A DNA stretch of 64,000 bases from Arthrobacter sp. ok362 (GCF_900102785.1 NZ_FNGC01000001.1:362822-426821); one strand, 5' to 3'. Counted from the stretch's first letter, positions 47,462 through 55,795 are shown. Numbers and translations: made by a program. Notes: generated by a model not told the origin, from the sequence alone.

Positions 47462-48166
47462 ATGAATCAGCAGACTGAAGTAGTAATCGCTCATGGTCTG
47501 TGGCACCAGCCGGCACACTTCGATCAGTTGGTGGCCGAATTGTCACGCCTGGGCGTCAATGTCCATGTTCCTCGTCTGCATCGAGGTTCACTGGCTGCTG
47601 ACACGGCAGCTGTACAAAAGACGGTCGATGGATGTTTGCGACCGCCGGTCGTCCTCGGCCATTCTTACGGCGGATCAGTCATCACTGGACTGGAGCGAAT
47701 AAGGCATCTCCTCTATGTTGCTGCTTTCGTTCCAGCGGCGGATGAGAGCAGCGCCTTGTTGGGCGGGCCCGCGGCGCTGGTCAACGACGCCATCCGTCAC
47801 AACGACGACGGGTCCACCAGCATTCAGACGGATCGGGCTCACGAAGTTTTGTACGCAGATTGCTCTCCCGACGACAGCTCATGGGCCACGTCGCTCCTCG
47901 TACCCCAGCAACCCGGTCACGGCCGCGGTGTACCCAGCCACATCGCCTGGAAAACCACCGAGAGCACTTACATCCATTGCGAGCAGGACAGAGCGCTCAG
48001 CCCTGCCCTTCAAGAAAGAATGGCCGCCCGATGTACAAAAGTCTTCAGCTTAAATTCAAGCCATTCACCCTTCATCAGCCAACCAGGGCGGCTGACCAGA
48101 CTAATCATGGAGATTCGGGCCTCACTGCCGAAGCCGGGAGGTGTGGGGTTGAACACCGACCGGTAA
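47462..48166 (+). CDS. Alpha/beta hydrolase
   Basis: 234 residues with the alpha/beta hydrolase core: N-terminal oxyanion strand VVIAHGLWHQPAHFDQLV, nucleophile elbow VLGHSYGGSVI (Ser), and a C-terminal HSPFISQP likely holding the catalytic His. Similar to small esterase/haloperoxidase-like proteins; substrate unknown. Its stop codon TAA (48164-48166) lies inside repeat copy 8. Confidence 0.88.
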   Translation: MNQQTEVVIAHGLWHQPAHFDQLVAELSRLGVNVHVPRLHRGSLAADTAAVQKTVDGCLRPPVVLGHSYGGSVITGLERIRHLLYVAAFVPAADESSALLGGPAALVNDAIRHNDDGSTSIQTDRAHEVLYADCSPDDSSWATSLLVPQQPGHGRGVPSHIAWKTTESTYIHCEQDRALSPALQERMAARCTKVFSLNSSHSPFISQPGRLTRLIMEIRASLPKPGGVGLNTDR

Positions 48167-48182
48167 AGGATCCCTCTGCGAT
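48160..48182 (+). repeat. Island palindromic repeat, copy 8
   Basis: Left arm CCGGTAA, core AGGATC, then CCTCTGCG. Supplies the stop codon of the hydrolase gene. Confidence 0.65.
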
Positions 48183-48196
48183 ACAGCGTTGTTCTC

Positions 48197-48820
48197 CTAC
48201 TCTTCTCGGATTCCAATTGTGAGCGAGGCGACCGAAGGTTTAGCCAAATGGCGGAGCTCGCCCATCGTGACGTGGTTGGGCTTGACGAACACCGCGTCTG
48301 GCAGGAAATGTACGGTCGTTCCGGTCGTGCCGTCGTCGGGAATGTCGGTTAGGTCCGTTACTGGGATGCCATGCTCGTAGCGCTGGGTCCAGGAACCATT
48401 TAGCCGGCGGTTCGTATGCGTTAGCCAAGTGCTGAGGGAAGCGACAACCGACATCCCGCGACGCGGCAGCCCGTCCGATAGCACGACAGTCTCTCGGGAA
48501 TCGAAGAACCGAATGTCTTTGGTGGCCATCACTGGCTTTCGGATCGTCTGGCCTTTGTCGTCGATGCGTGTATCAGTTCCGCGCCCATTGTCCGCGACGG
48601 ACACCGATCCATCGGAGTGAACTGCGATCGTGATATGAGCTGGCCTGCCATGGTGTTCGGCTTCGTCCTGGGCATAGGCAAGCACTTCAAGCACGAGGTG
48701 GAGAGTCCCCTGCGGCGCGTACATTTCTGCTTGTCTCCGAATTTCCGCAAGATGATCGCGATCTACCTGCTGGGACCAGTCGTGCGTGGTGATCTTCCAG
48801 TGGTCCCTCGATTTTTCCAT
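48197..48820 (-). CDS. GHKL ATPase-domain protein (GyrB N-terminal-like)
   Basis: 207 residues resembling the ATPase domain of type II topoisomerase B subunits, but standing alone. G1 motif VADNGRGTDTR, a lid-like SDGLPRRGMSVVASLS and GTTGTTVHFLPDAVF are typical. In the N-box (LEVLAYAQDEAEHH) the conserved Asn is replaced by Tyr, although the family known in many actinobacteria has similar changes. Function unknown. Start ATG 48820; longer reading to 48898 is possible. Confidence 0.78.
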   Translation of the reverse strand: MEKSRDHWKITTHDWSQQVDRDHLAEIRRQAEMYAPQGTLHLVLEVLAYAQDEAEHHGRPAHITIAVHSDGSVSVADNGRGTDTRIDDKGQTIRKPVMATKDIRFFDSRETVVLSDGLPRRGMSVVASLSTWLTHTNRRLNGSWTQRYEHGIPVTDLTDIPDDGTTGTTVHFLPDAVFVKPNHVTMGELRHLAKPSVASLTIGIREE

Positions 48821-48997
48821 GCGGATCAGTATTGCAAGCCGCCCTCGCCGCACTCCGCTGAAACGCCGGTTGATGTGCACCGTAAGCCGGTCGATCACCG
48901 TGCCCAGGAAACGCGCCGCTACGTCCCGTGCAGGTGCTGTGTGACTTTCGGCGGTAAATGGCGGTCTTTTTGCGGCGCTATTTGGCGCCGTGCGCTG

Positions 48998-49023
48998 CCC
49001 GCAAGGGGATCCTTGAGCGGGCG
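48998..49023. repeat. Island palindromic repeat, copy 9
   Basis: GCCCGC, AAGG GGAT CCTT, GA GCGGGC: nearly symmetric, so it has no clear orientation. Arms GCCCGC/GCGGGC pair perfectly. Confidence 0.65.
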
Positions 49024-49151
49024 GTGTTTCCGCACACCGACGGACTAGCTGCCCGGATTCCGTAGGGCCGAAAGTCGCCGGTGGCTGGAGTAAGCTCCAT
49101 GCAATGACACTGCGGCGCTGTGTGGTGCCACGTCTATGGGGGTAGAAAAGC

Positions 49152-50399
49152 GTGAAGCATCAAAGTCTGAGGACTGCCGCAGCGGTGACGGCGGTCCTTT
49201 TCCTGGGGGCGGCACCGGCCGTGGCGGCTCCTGCGGAGATTCTCGACGTCGGCGGGACACCCCTCGGGGTAGTGGTTGGTGCTGATGGCACAGCGTACGT
49301 GGGCGATTACGGCGCCGGCGGGATTCGGGTGATACCGCCGGGAGCGTCCCGGCCTTCGCGCACTCTCAGTACGGGTATCAATGTCTCCGGGATCGCATTG
49401 GCCCCGGACGGCACGTTGTACGTGGCACAGCAGGACAGTGCCCCGGGTGAGGCAGTGGTGGGTGTCATCCCGGCCGGGGCGGCGGGTGTCGTACGGAGCA
49501 TTCCGGTGTCGGATGGGAACCATCTGATTGCCGCCGGACCCGATGGGACGGTCTTCGTTCCGAACCCTGCCGAGGGCACTGTGTCGGTCATCGCACCCAA
49601 TGGATCGGCGGTGGACCGCATTGTCACGGTCGGGGCCGGCCCGGTGGAAGTGGCGGTCACGAAGGACGGCACCGCGTTCGTGACGAACCAGTACGGCGGG
49701 ACGGTCTCGGTGATCCCGGCCGGGGCGAACACCGTCTCGCGGACCATCCAGGTCAGCTCCACGCCCGGGAGGACAGAGAACCCCCACGGGATCGCCGCCG
49801 GCCCGGACGGGACCATCTATGTCACCAACATCAGTTCCAATGATGTCGCTGTCATCAAGCCGGGCGCCGACACCGTGGCCTACCGCGTCGATGTCCCGGG
49901 CGGACCCACGGAGGCCGCCGTCGGGCCGGACGGGACCCTTTACGTGGCCAGCGCCCTACGTCCCGCCCTGTCCGTAATACCGCCGGGGGCCAGAACAGCG
50001 GGTCCCTCGATCCCAACGGAGAGCAACCCCGGTCACCTTGCGGTAGCTCCGGACGGGACCATCATCGTGACGACCCCGGGCAGCGGCAGGGGAAACGGTT
50101 CCGTGGCCCGCTACGCCACCGCCGCTGCAGTTGCGGCTTCGGCCCCCGCCCCAGCCTCAGCACCGGTATCCGCCGCGACCCGACCCGGCGACGCGGCGAC
50201 AACCCCGTGGAGCTCCCCGGCCGGAATCGCTGGAACGGCCGGAGCGGCAGCTCTCGTCATCGCCCTGCTCATCGTGGCCACGCAGCGCCGGCGAATGGCG
50301 TCCCTTCGCGACCGCGCCAGCGGGTCAGAGGAACACCCCGCCGATCACCACAGCGCAGGTATCTGGAGCGGGCACGCCGATGCAGGCCAAAGCAAGTGA
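49152..50399 (+). CDS. Secreted beta-propeller protein with C-terminal membrane anchor
   Basis: 415 residues. Signal peptide TAAAVTAVLFLGAAPAVAAPA (1-~27), then seven or so ~40-residue blades with a repeated D-G-T-x-Y/F-V-(A/T) pattern (GADGTAYVGDYG, APDGTLYVAQQ, GPDGTVFVPNP, TKDGTAFVTNQ, GPDGTIYVTNI, GPDGTLYVASA), a YncE/NHL-type propeller. A Pro/Ala-rich linker, a final membrane helix and a basic tail anchor it. GTG start. Likely a surface-exposed binding protein; ligand unknown. Confidence 0.85.
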   Translation: MKHQSLRTAAAVTAVLFLGAAPAVAAPAEILDVGGTPLGVVVGADGTAYVGDYGAGGIRVIPPGASRPSRTLSTGINVSGIALAPDGTLYVAQQDSAPGEAVVGVIPAGAAGVVRSIPVSDGNHLIAAGPDGTVFVPNPAEGTVSVIAPNGSAVDRIVTVGAGPVEVAVTKDGTAFVTNQYGGTVSVIPAGANTVSRTIQVSSTPGRTENPHGIAAGPDGTIYVTNISSNDVAVIKPGADTVAYRVDVPGGPTEAAVGPDGTLYVASALRPALSVIPPGARTAGPSIPTESNPGHLAVAPDGTIIVTTPGSGRGNGSVARYATAAAVAASAPAPASAPVSAATRPGDAATTPWSSPAGIAGTAGAAALVIALLIVATQRRRMASLRDRASGSEEHPADHHSAGIWSGHADAGQSK

Positions 50400-50583
50400 T
50401 CTGGCCGAGCGGGCTTAACCGGTTGTCCCAAGCTGATGTGGAAAACCCGGACAGTAAACCGTAGCCACAGCTATCCGCGGGCCCACGCCACCCTTTCACC
50501 ATCTTCGGATGGGCAGTTCGGTCGCAGGCAAGGGTGCGCAGAGGGCTTCAGAAACTGACAGCTGCATCGGCGGATATTGATAG

Positions 50584-50609
50584 CACGGTGATCGATCCTC
50601 TTGCGGGCC
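50584..50609 (+). repeat. Island palindromic repeat, copy 10 (weak)
   Basis: ACGGTGA, core TCGATCCTC, right part TTGCGGGC. Lower similarity. It lies in the 250-bp gap after the propeller gene, which shows nothing else. Confidence 0.4.
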
Positions 50610-50649
50610 AGACGCTGCACACGTTCGACTGGACGGTGTGGCGCACTGG

Positions 50650-51375
50650 TTAGCGCCGGATCTCAATAAATTTGTGATCGTATGTGTCCGGCTTCATGTA
50701 GTCACCGACAAACTCCAGGTCCAGCCCCGCATCGGTCCACACCGCCCGATATGTCCCAGCGCGGAATGGGTCGTACGCGTTGTTGGTGATCAGCGATGCT
50801 ACTGCCGTATAAGTGGGCCACTCTCGGGGCTCGTAGATACTAAATCCTCCCGCTATGAGAACTGTTCTATTGACGATCAGCACGCTTCTTCCGTCAGTCG
50901 GGGAGTGCAGCGTGTAGGCGGCCACTGGAGTGATTAACAGCAGCATCAAGGCCAAGTATGAAAACACCAGACCGATGCAGATCCCGGCCACCCATCCGGA
51001 TGCTCTTACGACCCGAGCTGCCCAGGCTTGTCGAGTTCTGAGAACTGCACTTCGTACCAGTAGATGCACGCCGGCGGCGGCGGGCACTATCGCCAGGAAG
51101 GCCGTAGCGGTTCCCAGCGTTATGGCGTTGATGTCCGGAGCGAGAAGGATATAGACGTCCGCCGAATCAAGCTGGAGCAGTGTCCAGGACATCAGGCCGA
51201 GACAAGCCGCCACCAGAAGCCATGCTATTGCCAGCCAGATAGAGGTCCGCGCACGGTTACGTGCCGCGGTCGACGTGGCGTCTTCTTGGAGAGTCATTCT
51301 CGGGAGCTTCACTCCTGGCATTCTTGGGCGTTGACAGTCCGAGCCGCTGCTCGGCGTCCGATCAAGGTTTTCCAC
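50650..51375 (-). CDS. Membrane protein, unknown function
   Basis: 241 residues from GTG 51375, or about 215 from an in-frame ATG at 51297. Three hydrophobic helices (about 48-68, 80-108 and 125-158) are followed by a C-terminal extracytoplasmic or cytoplasmic domain with RSVLIVNRTVLIAGGFSIYE and GLDLEFVGDYMKPDTYDHKF. No family recognised. One of the array modules. Confidence 0.7.
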   Translation of the reverse strand: MENLDRTPSSGSDCQRPRMPGVKLPRMTLQEDATSTAARNRARTSIWLAIAWLLVAACLGLMSWTLLQLDSADVYILLAPDINAITLGTATAFLAIVPAAAGVHLLVRSAVLRTRQAWAARVVRASGWVAGICIGLVFSYLALMLLLITPVAAYTLHSPTDGRSVLIVNRTVLIAGGFSIYEPREWPTYTAVASLITNNAYDPFRAGTYRAVWTDAGLDLEFVGDYMKPDTYDHKFIEIRR

Positions 51376-51597
51376 GGCCGCGGGGTCAATGGAGGGGCCG
51401 ATGGTGCAAGGCTCCTTTATCAGGAAACCAAAGCTGAATACTGAAGGTAGATCCGGAGCCCGGCGCGGTCATCAGCGACCCCGCCGCCAGAAGCAAAGAT
51501 CGAGCGTTGGACTCATAAACCATATGTCCCCCCAGTTCGAAGACCTCAGACTACACGGCCGGCCAACGCGAATCGTCTGGCGGAGGTTAGTTAGTGT

Positions 51598-51622
51598 CCC
51601 GGTAAAGGATCGGCTTACGGGC
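51598..51622 (+). repeat. Island palindromic repeat, copy 11 (best consensus)
   Basis: CCCGGTAA, core AGGATCGGC, TTACGGGC: reference for the family. Arms CCGTAA/TTACGG type pair around the core. It stands ~20 bp upstream of the following GNAT gene. Confidence 0.8.
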
Positions 51623-51642
51623 AAATTTTCCTCTGGAAGACT

Positions 51643-52212
51643 ATGAGGATGACTGAAGTGCTTCAAATGTCGTGGCTGACAACTCCGGCGATGGTCGGGC
51701 CCCGCGTGCGGAATCAGCTTCTGGAGTGCTGGCGGGACGTATCCAACGCCGGGGGCGCGGTGGGCTTTCCCTTCCCGCCGGTTTCTGATGAGCACGTCTT
51801 ACCTTCGATTGACGCCATGGTCCGGTCATTGGACTTGGAAGTGAATCGCATCCTGATCGCCACGATGGATGGCGAGCTGGCCGGTTGGCTGCTCTTGGCC
51901 GGCAATTCGAGTGAACTAACAGCCCATTGGGCTCGGGTGCTTCGGGTCCAGACAGCCCTAAATTTCCGGAACTGCGGCGTCGGGCGTGCGCTCATGGAGG
52001 AGGTGTCCAGGGCAGCGACCGAGGATCTCTCACTGGAACAGCTGCGCCTCGAAGTGCGGGCGGGTATGGGTCTCGAGGGCTTCTACCAGTCGTGCGGGTG
52101 GCGCGAAATCGGACGATGGCCAGAAGCCCTCCGGTTACCCGGAGGCGATAGAGACGAAGTGCTTATGACGCTGGCCTTGAAGCGCAACGCTGGACCTGTT
52201 GGCGTCCGCTAA
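51643..52212 (+). CDS. GNAT family N-acetyltransferase
   Basis: 189 residues with the GNAT acetyl-CoA block ALNFRNCGVGRALMEEVSRA and C-terminal LEGFYQSCGWREIGRWP. GGAAGA ribosome box. Not obviously paralogous to the other island GNATs. Its stop codon TAA (52210-52212) lies in repeat copy 12. Substrate unknown; short GNATs of this kind are often antibiotic-modifying or detoxifying. Confidence 0.87.
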   Translation: MRMTEVLQMSWLTTPAMVGPRVRNQLLECWRDVSNAGGAVGFPFPPVSDEHVLPSIDAMVRSLDLEVNRILIATMDGELAGWLLLAGNSSELTAHWARVLRVQTALNFRNCGVGRALMEEVSRAATEDLSLEQLRLEVRAGMGLEGFYQSCGWREIGRWPEALRLPGGDRDEVLMTLALKRNAGPVGVR

Positions 52213-52229
52213 GGGATCCCTCACCGGGC
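52206..52229 (-). repeat. Island palindromic repeat, copy 12 (minus orientation)
   Basis: On the minus strand GCCCGGTGA, GGGATCCC, TTAGCGG. Contains the stop codon of the GNAT gene. Confidence 0.65.
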
Positions 52230-52233
52230 ACCC

Positions 52234-52956
52234 CTACAAGTGACGCAGGTATCTTTCAGGCGAGTCCAAGAACGACCGCCAGTTGGAAATCAGGTCGAGG
52301 TCGGACCAAGTCCGCTGCCGGAGTCCCCACGCGCCGACTTCGAGAATCTGCGCGCCGGGGAGAGCTGCGAGGACCGGGGAGTGGGTGGACATGATGACCT
52401 GGGAGGAGCCTTCGGCAAGGAGATCTTTCAGGACCGCGAGGAGGCTGAGGCATCCCGCGAAGGAGAGCGCCGACTCCGGTTCGTCAAGAACCCACAATCC
52501 GCGTCCCCGGAAACGATCCACCGCCAGTTCCAAGAACGATTCTCCGTGTGACAGGTCGTGGAACGAGATGTCCGGACCCGATGTGCTCGGGTTCGTCTCA
52601 AGGTAGGTGAAGAAGCCGTGCATGGTTTCCGCGCGCAGGAAATAGCCGCGTCGTGTGGCGCCGGCATTCCTAACGAGTTGGAGGTGATCGGCGAGAACGG
52701 ATTCGGAAGATCTGGTGCTGTGCCGGGCTCCTGTAGATCCGCCTTCCGGAGATAAGCCATAGGCCAGCGCGATGGCTTCCACGAGAGTTGATTTACCCGA
52801 CCCGTTTTCCCCGACGAAGATAGTTGCCGAAGTCAGGTCGAGTCCGTGGTCAAGAACCTGCGCGACAGGGGCCAGGACGCCCGGCCACCGACGGCGGTCA
52901 AGACGGTGGGCAGGGTCTTCGGCCACCCGCCTGATCGGAAAGTTATGCGAAGGCAT
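52234..52956 (-). CDS. AAA/ABC-type ATPase (OLD/AAA_21-like)
   Basis: 240 residues from ATG 52956 (longer, TTG 52992, is possible). Walker A GENGSGKST (49-57), an ABC-type signature DLSHGESFLELA, Walker B GLWVLDEPESAL and switch STHSPVLAA make it a stand-alone AAA_21/SMC-like ATPase without a nuclease domain. Relatives act in defence or repair systems, often with partner genes; none is next to it, so function unknown. The strand is opposite to its neighbours. Confidence 0.85.
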   Translation of the reverse strand: MPSHNFPIRRVAEDPAHRLDRRRWPGVLAPVAQVLDHGLDLTSATIFVGENGSGKSTLVEAIALAYGLSPEGGSTGARHSTRSSESVLADHLQLVRNAGATRRGYFLRAETMHGFFTYLETNPSTSGPDISFHDLSHGESFLELAVDRFRGRGLWVLDEPESALSFAGCLSLLAVLKDLLAEGSSQVIMSTHSPVLAALPGAQILEVGAWGLRQRTWSDLDLISNWRSFLDSPERYLRHL

Positions 52957-53119
52957 CCCCCATTGTTGCAACTCACTCCACTGGTCCAACAAATACCCCG
53001 AACCATCGAAGGCTCCCTCCGGGCACCACCACCCTTCGAACCATGGAGAACCAGCTCTCTCCCATCACCGTGTGTTCAATCGTGCCCGACAGCCGGGGTT
53101 CCCCGGACTCCCATGGCGT

Positions 53120-53143
53120 CCGGTAAAGGATCGGCATACGGGA
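53120..53143 (+). repeat. Island palindromic repeat, copy 13
   Basis: TCCGGTAA, AGGATCGGC, ATACGGGA. In the minus direction the usual TAA has become TAT, so the fragment next to it reads through. Confidence 0.75.
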
Positions 53144-53240
53144 CTTCGAGGCACCAATGATCCTCTGCCAGCCCTGCGAGTACGGCAATGTCCTGCTCCT
53201 GGTCTTGGTCCCCACGCCGCGGGGGTACGGCCGGACTAGG
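53142..53240 (-). pseudogene. 3'-end gene fragment, copy A
   Basis: Minus-strand reading GDQDQEQDIAVLAGLAEDHW and CLEVP is a diverged duplicate of the fragment at 55095-55190. Only the last ~30 codons of some gene remain. The frame continues through the repeat instead of stopping. Confidence 0.6.
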
Positions 53241-53322
53241 TGATGGGAAGCGGGCAAGAGCTGCACAATACAACTGGGCTAAAGCGGGGCGACATCGTGA
53301 TCGCGAACCAGCGCCCGCAATG

Positions 53323-53347
53323 TCCGGTGAGAGATCGGCTTACCGGA
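53323..53347 (+). repeat. Island palindromic repeat, copy 14
   Basis: TGTCCGGT (53321-53328) and ACCGGACA (53342-53349) form a perfect 8-bp dyad around the AGATCGGCT core; the outer arms differ from other copies but still pair. Confidence 0.75.
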
Positions 53348-53404
53348 CAGGACTTTGAGCCTGGCCGGTTTGCCACAGCCCGGCAGAGGGAGGACGCTCT
53401 GGGT

Positions 53405-53605
53405 TCAATCGGGCGGAGAGCTTGGGCCTCTAGCCTTGCGAAGGTACGAGACTACTACGGTGATAAAGAGAAGAACCGTGCAGGCGATGAGTACCCACGA
53501 CACTATGTGGGCGCCGGGAGTGCCGCTGATCGTAAAGAGTTGACCGGTGATGATCAGCGTACAAGCAACCGCGACCCAGATAACTCCGGCTTGGTGGGTT
53601 GTCCC
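53405..53605 (-). pseudogene. Decayed small membrane-protein reading frame
   Basis: An open minus-strand frame gives GVIWVAVACTLIITG and HIVSWVLIACTVLLFITVVV (two hydrophobic helices) ending SYLRKARGPSSPPD. It is bounded by a TAG upstream and has no usable start codon before the first helix. Probably a degraded module gene between repeat copies 14 and 15. Confidence 0.4.
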
Positions 53606-53672
53606 ACGGTTCGAGCCATGACCGGAACTCTATCGGGCAGGGTGTGCGATGTCGTCAGTCATGCACCCAACG

Positions 53673-53695
53673 CGCCCGTAAGCCGATCCTTTCCG
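53673..53695 (-). repeat. Island palindromic repeat, copy 15 (minus orientation)
   Basis: On the minus strand CGGAA, AGGATCGGC, TTACGGGC. Confidence 0.75.
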
Positions 53696-53811
53696 AACGG
53701 AGCATCTGCTTGGCGTGGTGGTCAACGGGCTCTCGGTGTGGCCCTGACCGATGACTTTTCCGCGCCGTGCTGGTCTGTACAACGAATACCGACTCACGGG
53801 AGACTGGCGCC

Positions 53812-54375
53812 ATGCGCAAACTGACCTTCGGCATGAACCTGAGCCTGGACGGCTACATCGCCGCGCCCGGCGACGACCTCGGCTGGAGCGTACCGAGCGA
53901 CGAGCTGTTCCAATGGTGGTCCGACCGGGTGGGGGCGACCGGGCTGGCGCTGTACGGGCGCAAACTGTGGGAGACGATGAGCTCCCACTGGCCGACCGCC
54001 GACCAGCAGCCTGGCGCCACACCGGCGCAGATCGAGTTCGCCCGCCGCTGGCGGGACATGCCAAAGGTGGTGTTCTCCTCGACGACCAGCACGGTCGACT
54101 GGAACACCCGCCTGGTCACCGGCGACGCGGTCACCGAGATCACCCGGCTCAAGGCCGACGACGGCGCCTCCATGGACATCGGCGGTGCTACACTCGCCGC
54201 GGCGGCCATGCGGGCCGGGCTGATCGACGAGTACGCGATCGTCACCCATCCGGTGCTGGTGGGCGGCGGCACGCCGTTCTTCACAGCCCTGGACAACTGG
54301 GTGAACCTGAGCTTGGTGGAGACCCGGACGTTTCCCGACGGTGTGGTCCTTACCAGGTACGAGACCCGGCGCTGA
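53812..54375 (+). CDS. Dihydrofolate-reductase-family (RibD C-terminal) protein, paralogue A
   Basis: 187 residues of the RibD_C/dihydrofolate-reductase-like family. N-terminus MRKLTFGMNLSLDGYIA, a YGRKLWETM block, and the C-terminal DEYAIVTHPVLVGGGTPFF are typical of the actinobacterial single-domain dihydrofolate-reductase-family proteins with unknown substrate. A close paralogue lies inverted at 57136-57699. ATG 53812 with GGGAG box. Function unknown; not likely to be the housekeeping DHFR. Confidence 0.9.
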   Translation: MRKLTFGMNLSLDGYIAAPGDDLGWSVPSDELFQWWSDRVGATGLALYGRKLWETMSSHWPTADQQPGATPAQIEFARRWRDMPKVVFSSTTSTVDWNTRLVTGDAVTEITRLKADDGASMDIGGATLAAAAMRAGLIDEYAIVTHPVLVGGGTPFFTALDNWVNLSLVETRTFPDGVVLTRYETRR

Positions 54376-54489
54376 GTGCCCGACGTCGAATCAGCGCGCG
54401 GGCTCGGCCACCCAAGGATCTCCTGGCGCTGTGTTCCGAGGCGATCGTGACGTTCCTGCCGGATTTTGTTCTTCACCGCAGACGATCCG

Positions 54490-54514
54490 TCCGATAAGGG
54501 ATCGACTTACGGGC
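54490..54514 (+). repeat. Island palindromic repeat, copy 16
   Basis: TCCGATAA, GGGATCGAC, TTACGGGC. Confidence 0.75.
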
Positions 54515-54561
54515 GCTCTGGGCGGTTGGGCGTCCTCATAGCAGGCGTGACGTTATTTCGT

Positions 54562-54567
54562 TAGTCT
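54562..54567 (+). promoter_or_regulatory. Leaderless -10 box of GNAT paralogue B
   Basis: TAGTCT, 6 nt before ATG 54574. Confidence 0.55.
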
Positions 54568-54573
54568 GAACGA

Positions 54574-55065
54574 ATGCCCTACAGGATTCGCCAGGCTACG
54601 CCCGCTGACGCCGAAGCCATAGTCAGGATGCACACGGCTGCCCACGAGGAGTCCTACGGACACTTGCTCCCATCGCAGTTCTTTGCCAACCGCCGAAACA
54701 GTATTACGGAACGTGTGAATCAGCGTAGGCCTTTCTTGGATAGCAAAGACCCCCGGCTCGTGGCCCATGACGAGGTCGGAGCAGTAGTGGGAGTGGCAGA
54801 CGCGGGCCCGGGAAGAGACCCTGATATGGCGGGGATCCCGGAGCTTTATATGATCTATACCTTGAGCCGGACCCACGGTTCGGGTCTTGGCGCCCAACTT
54901 ATAGAAGCCGCCATCGGCGATACTCCGGCTTACCTCTGGGTGCTTGAAGACAATCCGCGTGCCAGAGCCTTTTACCAAAAGTCCGGGTTCAGTCCAGACG
55001 GGGCGCGCAAGCTGTTGCCGCCTGACTGGAGCGAGCTGCCAGAAATCAGGATGGTCCGTCCCTGA
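54574..55065 (+). CDS. GNAT family N-acetyltransferase, paralogue B
   Basis: 163 residues, about 70% identical by eye to the protein at 46910-47401 over its whole length (IRQATPADAEAIVRMHTAAH; THGSGLGAQLIEAAIGDTP; RARAFYQKSGFSPDGAR). The two lie on opposite strands 7.6 kb apart, so an internal duplication with inversion. Fourteen bp after its stop comes repeat copy 17. Confidence 0.9.
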   Translation: MPYRIRQATPADAEAIVRMHTAAHEESYGHLLPSQFFANRRNSITERVNQRRPFLDSKDPRLVAHDEVGAVVGVADAGPGRDPDMAGIPELYMIYTLSRTHGSGLGAQLIEAAIGDTPAYLWVLEDNPRARAFYQKSGFSPDGARKLLPPDWSELPEIRMVRP

Positions 55066-55078
55066 GATGCGACGGGGT

Positions 55079-55101
55079 ACGGTGAGGGATCGGCTTACGG
55101 A
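55079..55101 (+). repeat. Island palindromic repeat, copy 17
   Basis: ACGGTGA, GGGATCGGC, TTACGGA. The minus-strand TAA stop (55095-55097) of gene fragment B lies in it. Confidence 0.75.
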
Positions 55102-55190
55102 ACTTCGAAGTGCCAGGGACCCTCTGACAGCCCCGCGAGTACGTCAATGTCCTGCTCCTGCTCTTGGTCCCTATACCGCGAATCTGAGGG
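55095..55190 (-). pseudogene. 3'-end gene fragment, copy B
   Basis: Minus-strand reading DQEQEQDIDVLAGLSEGPW, HFEVP then stop TAA inside the repeat. Duplicate of 53142-53240. Together they show that a gene whose 3' end abuts the repeat was present twice and lost its 5' part. The 265-bp gap 55066-55330 holds nothing else. Confidence 0.6.
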
Positions 55191-55330
55191 ACATCCTTCA
55201 TTGTCGTCTACACAGTCGGCAGTAGCGTCTCAGGTATACGATTTCTCGCACGAGGACCGCTCCGGCAGGAACATTCGGCACTTGGTTCTAAACCGTAGTC
55301 GTATTTGTCGTGTGATGGGGAGGACAGGCA

Positions 55331-55795
55331 ATGACTGTGGCAGAGTTTCGGAGGTTGGTACGCGACGCCATGTCGAAGGCCGGCGCAGCAAGGCATGGGT
55401 CTAGCTGGATCATTGAAGGCTCCGAGATGGCCTGGATCTACACCTTGGAGTCAAGACACGGGACGAGGTTCTCATTGATGTGTGGCGTTGAACTGTTCAT
55501 GCTCAATGAAGATCGGAGGGCGAAGAACGCGAACGAATGCCGATTGGTGTTCTCGCTGGAAGGGTTCTCCCCGGTAGCCGGCGTGTATGAAGTGCGTCAG
55601 GCGTTCAGCTTAGACTTCGACTTGGACGACGAGGGTCGTGCCGCGGAAGTTCAGCGGCTTGTGAGTGCGATGACCGGGTATTGCAAGCAACGGCTGTCCT
55701 TCGCCCAACTCCGAAAGAGCTTTCAGTCCGGTGAACTGGACAATGGATTTGTTCATTTTCGTGCTCGGGAAGTTCTGGAATCCGGATCTGCCTGA
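55331..55795 (+). CDS. Hypothetical protein
   Basis: 154 residues, soluble, no recognised domain. The middle segment SWIIEGSEMAWIYTLESRHG and QAFSLDFDLDDEGRAAEVQRL suggest a mixed alpha/beta fold similar to DUF4304-like or immunity-type proteins (uncertain). Strong GGGGAGG box at 55317-55323 before ATG 55331. Stops 14 bp before repeat copy 18. Confidence 0.75.
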   Translation: MTVAEFRRLVRDAMSKAGAARHGSSWIIEGSEMAWIYTLESRHGTRFSLMCGVELFMLNEDRRAKNANECRLVFSLEGFSPVAGVYEVRQAFSLDFDLDDEGRAAEVQRLVSAMTGYCKQRLSFAQLRKSFQSGELDNGFVHFRAREVLESGSA

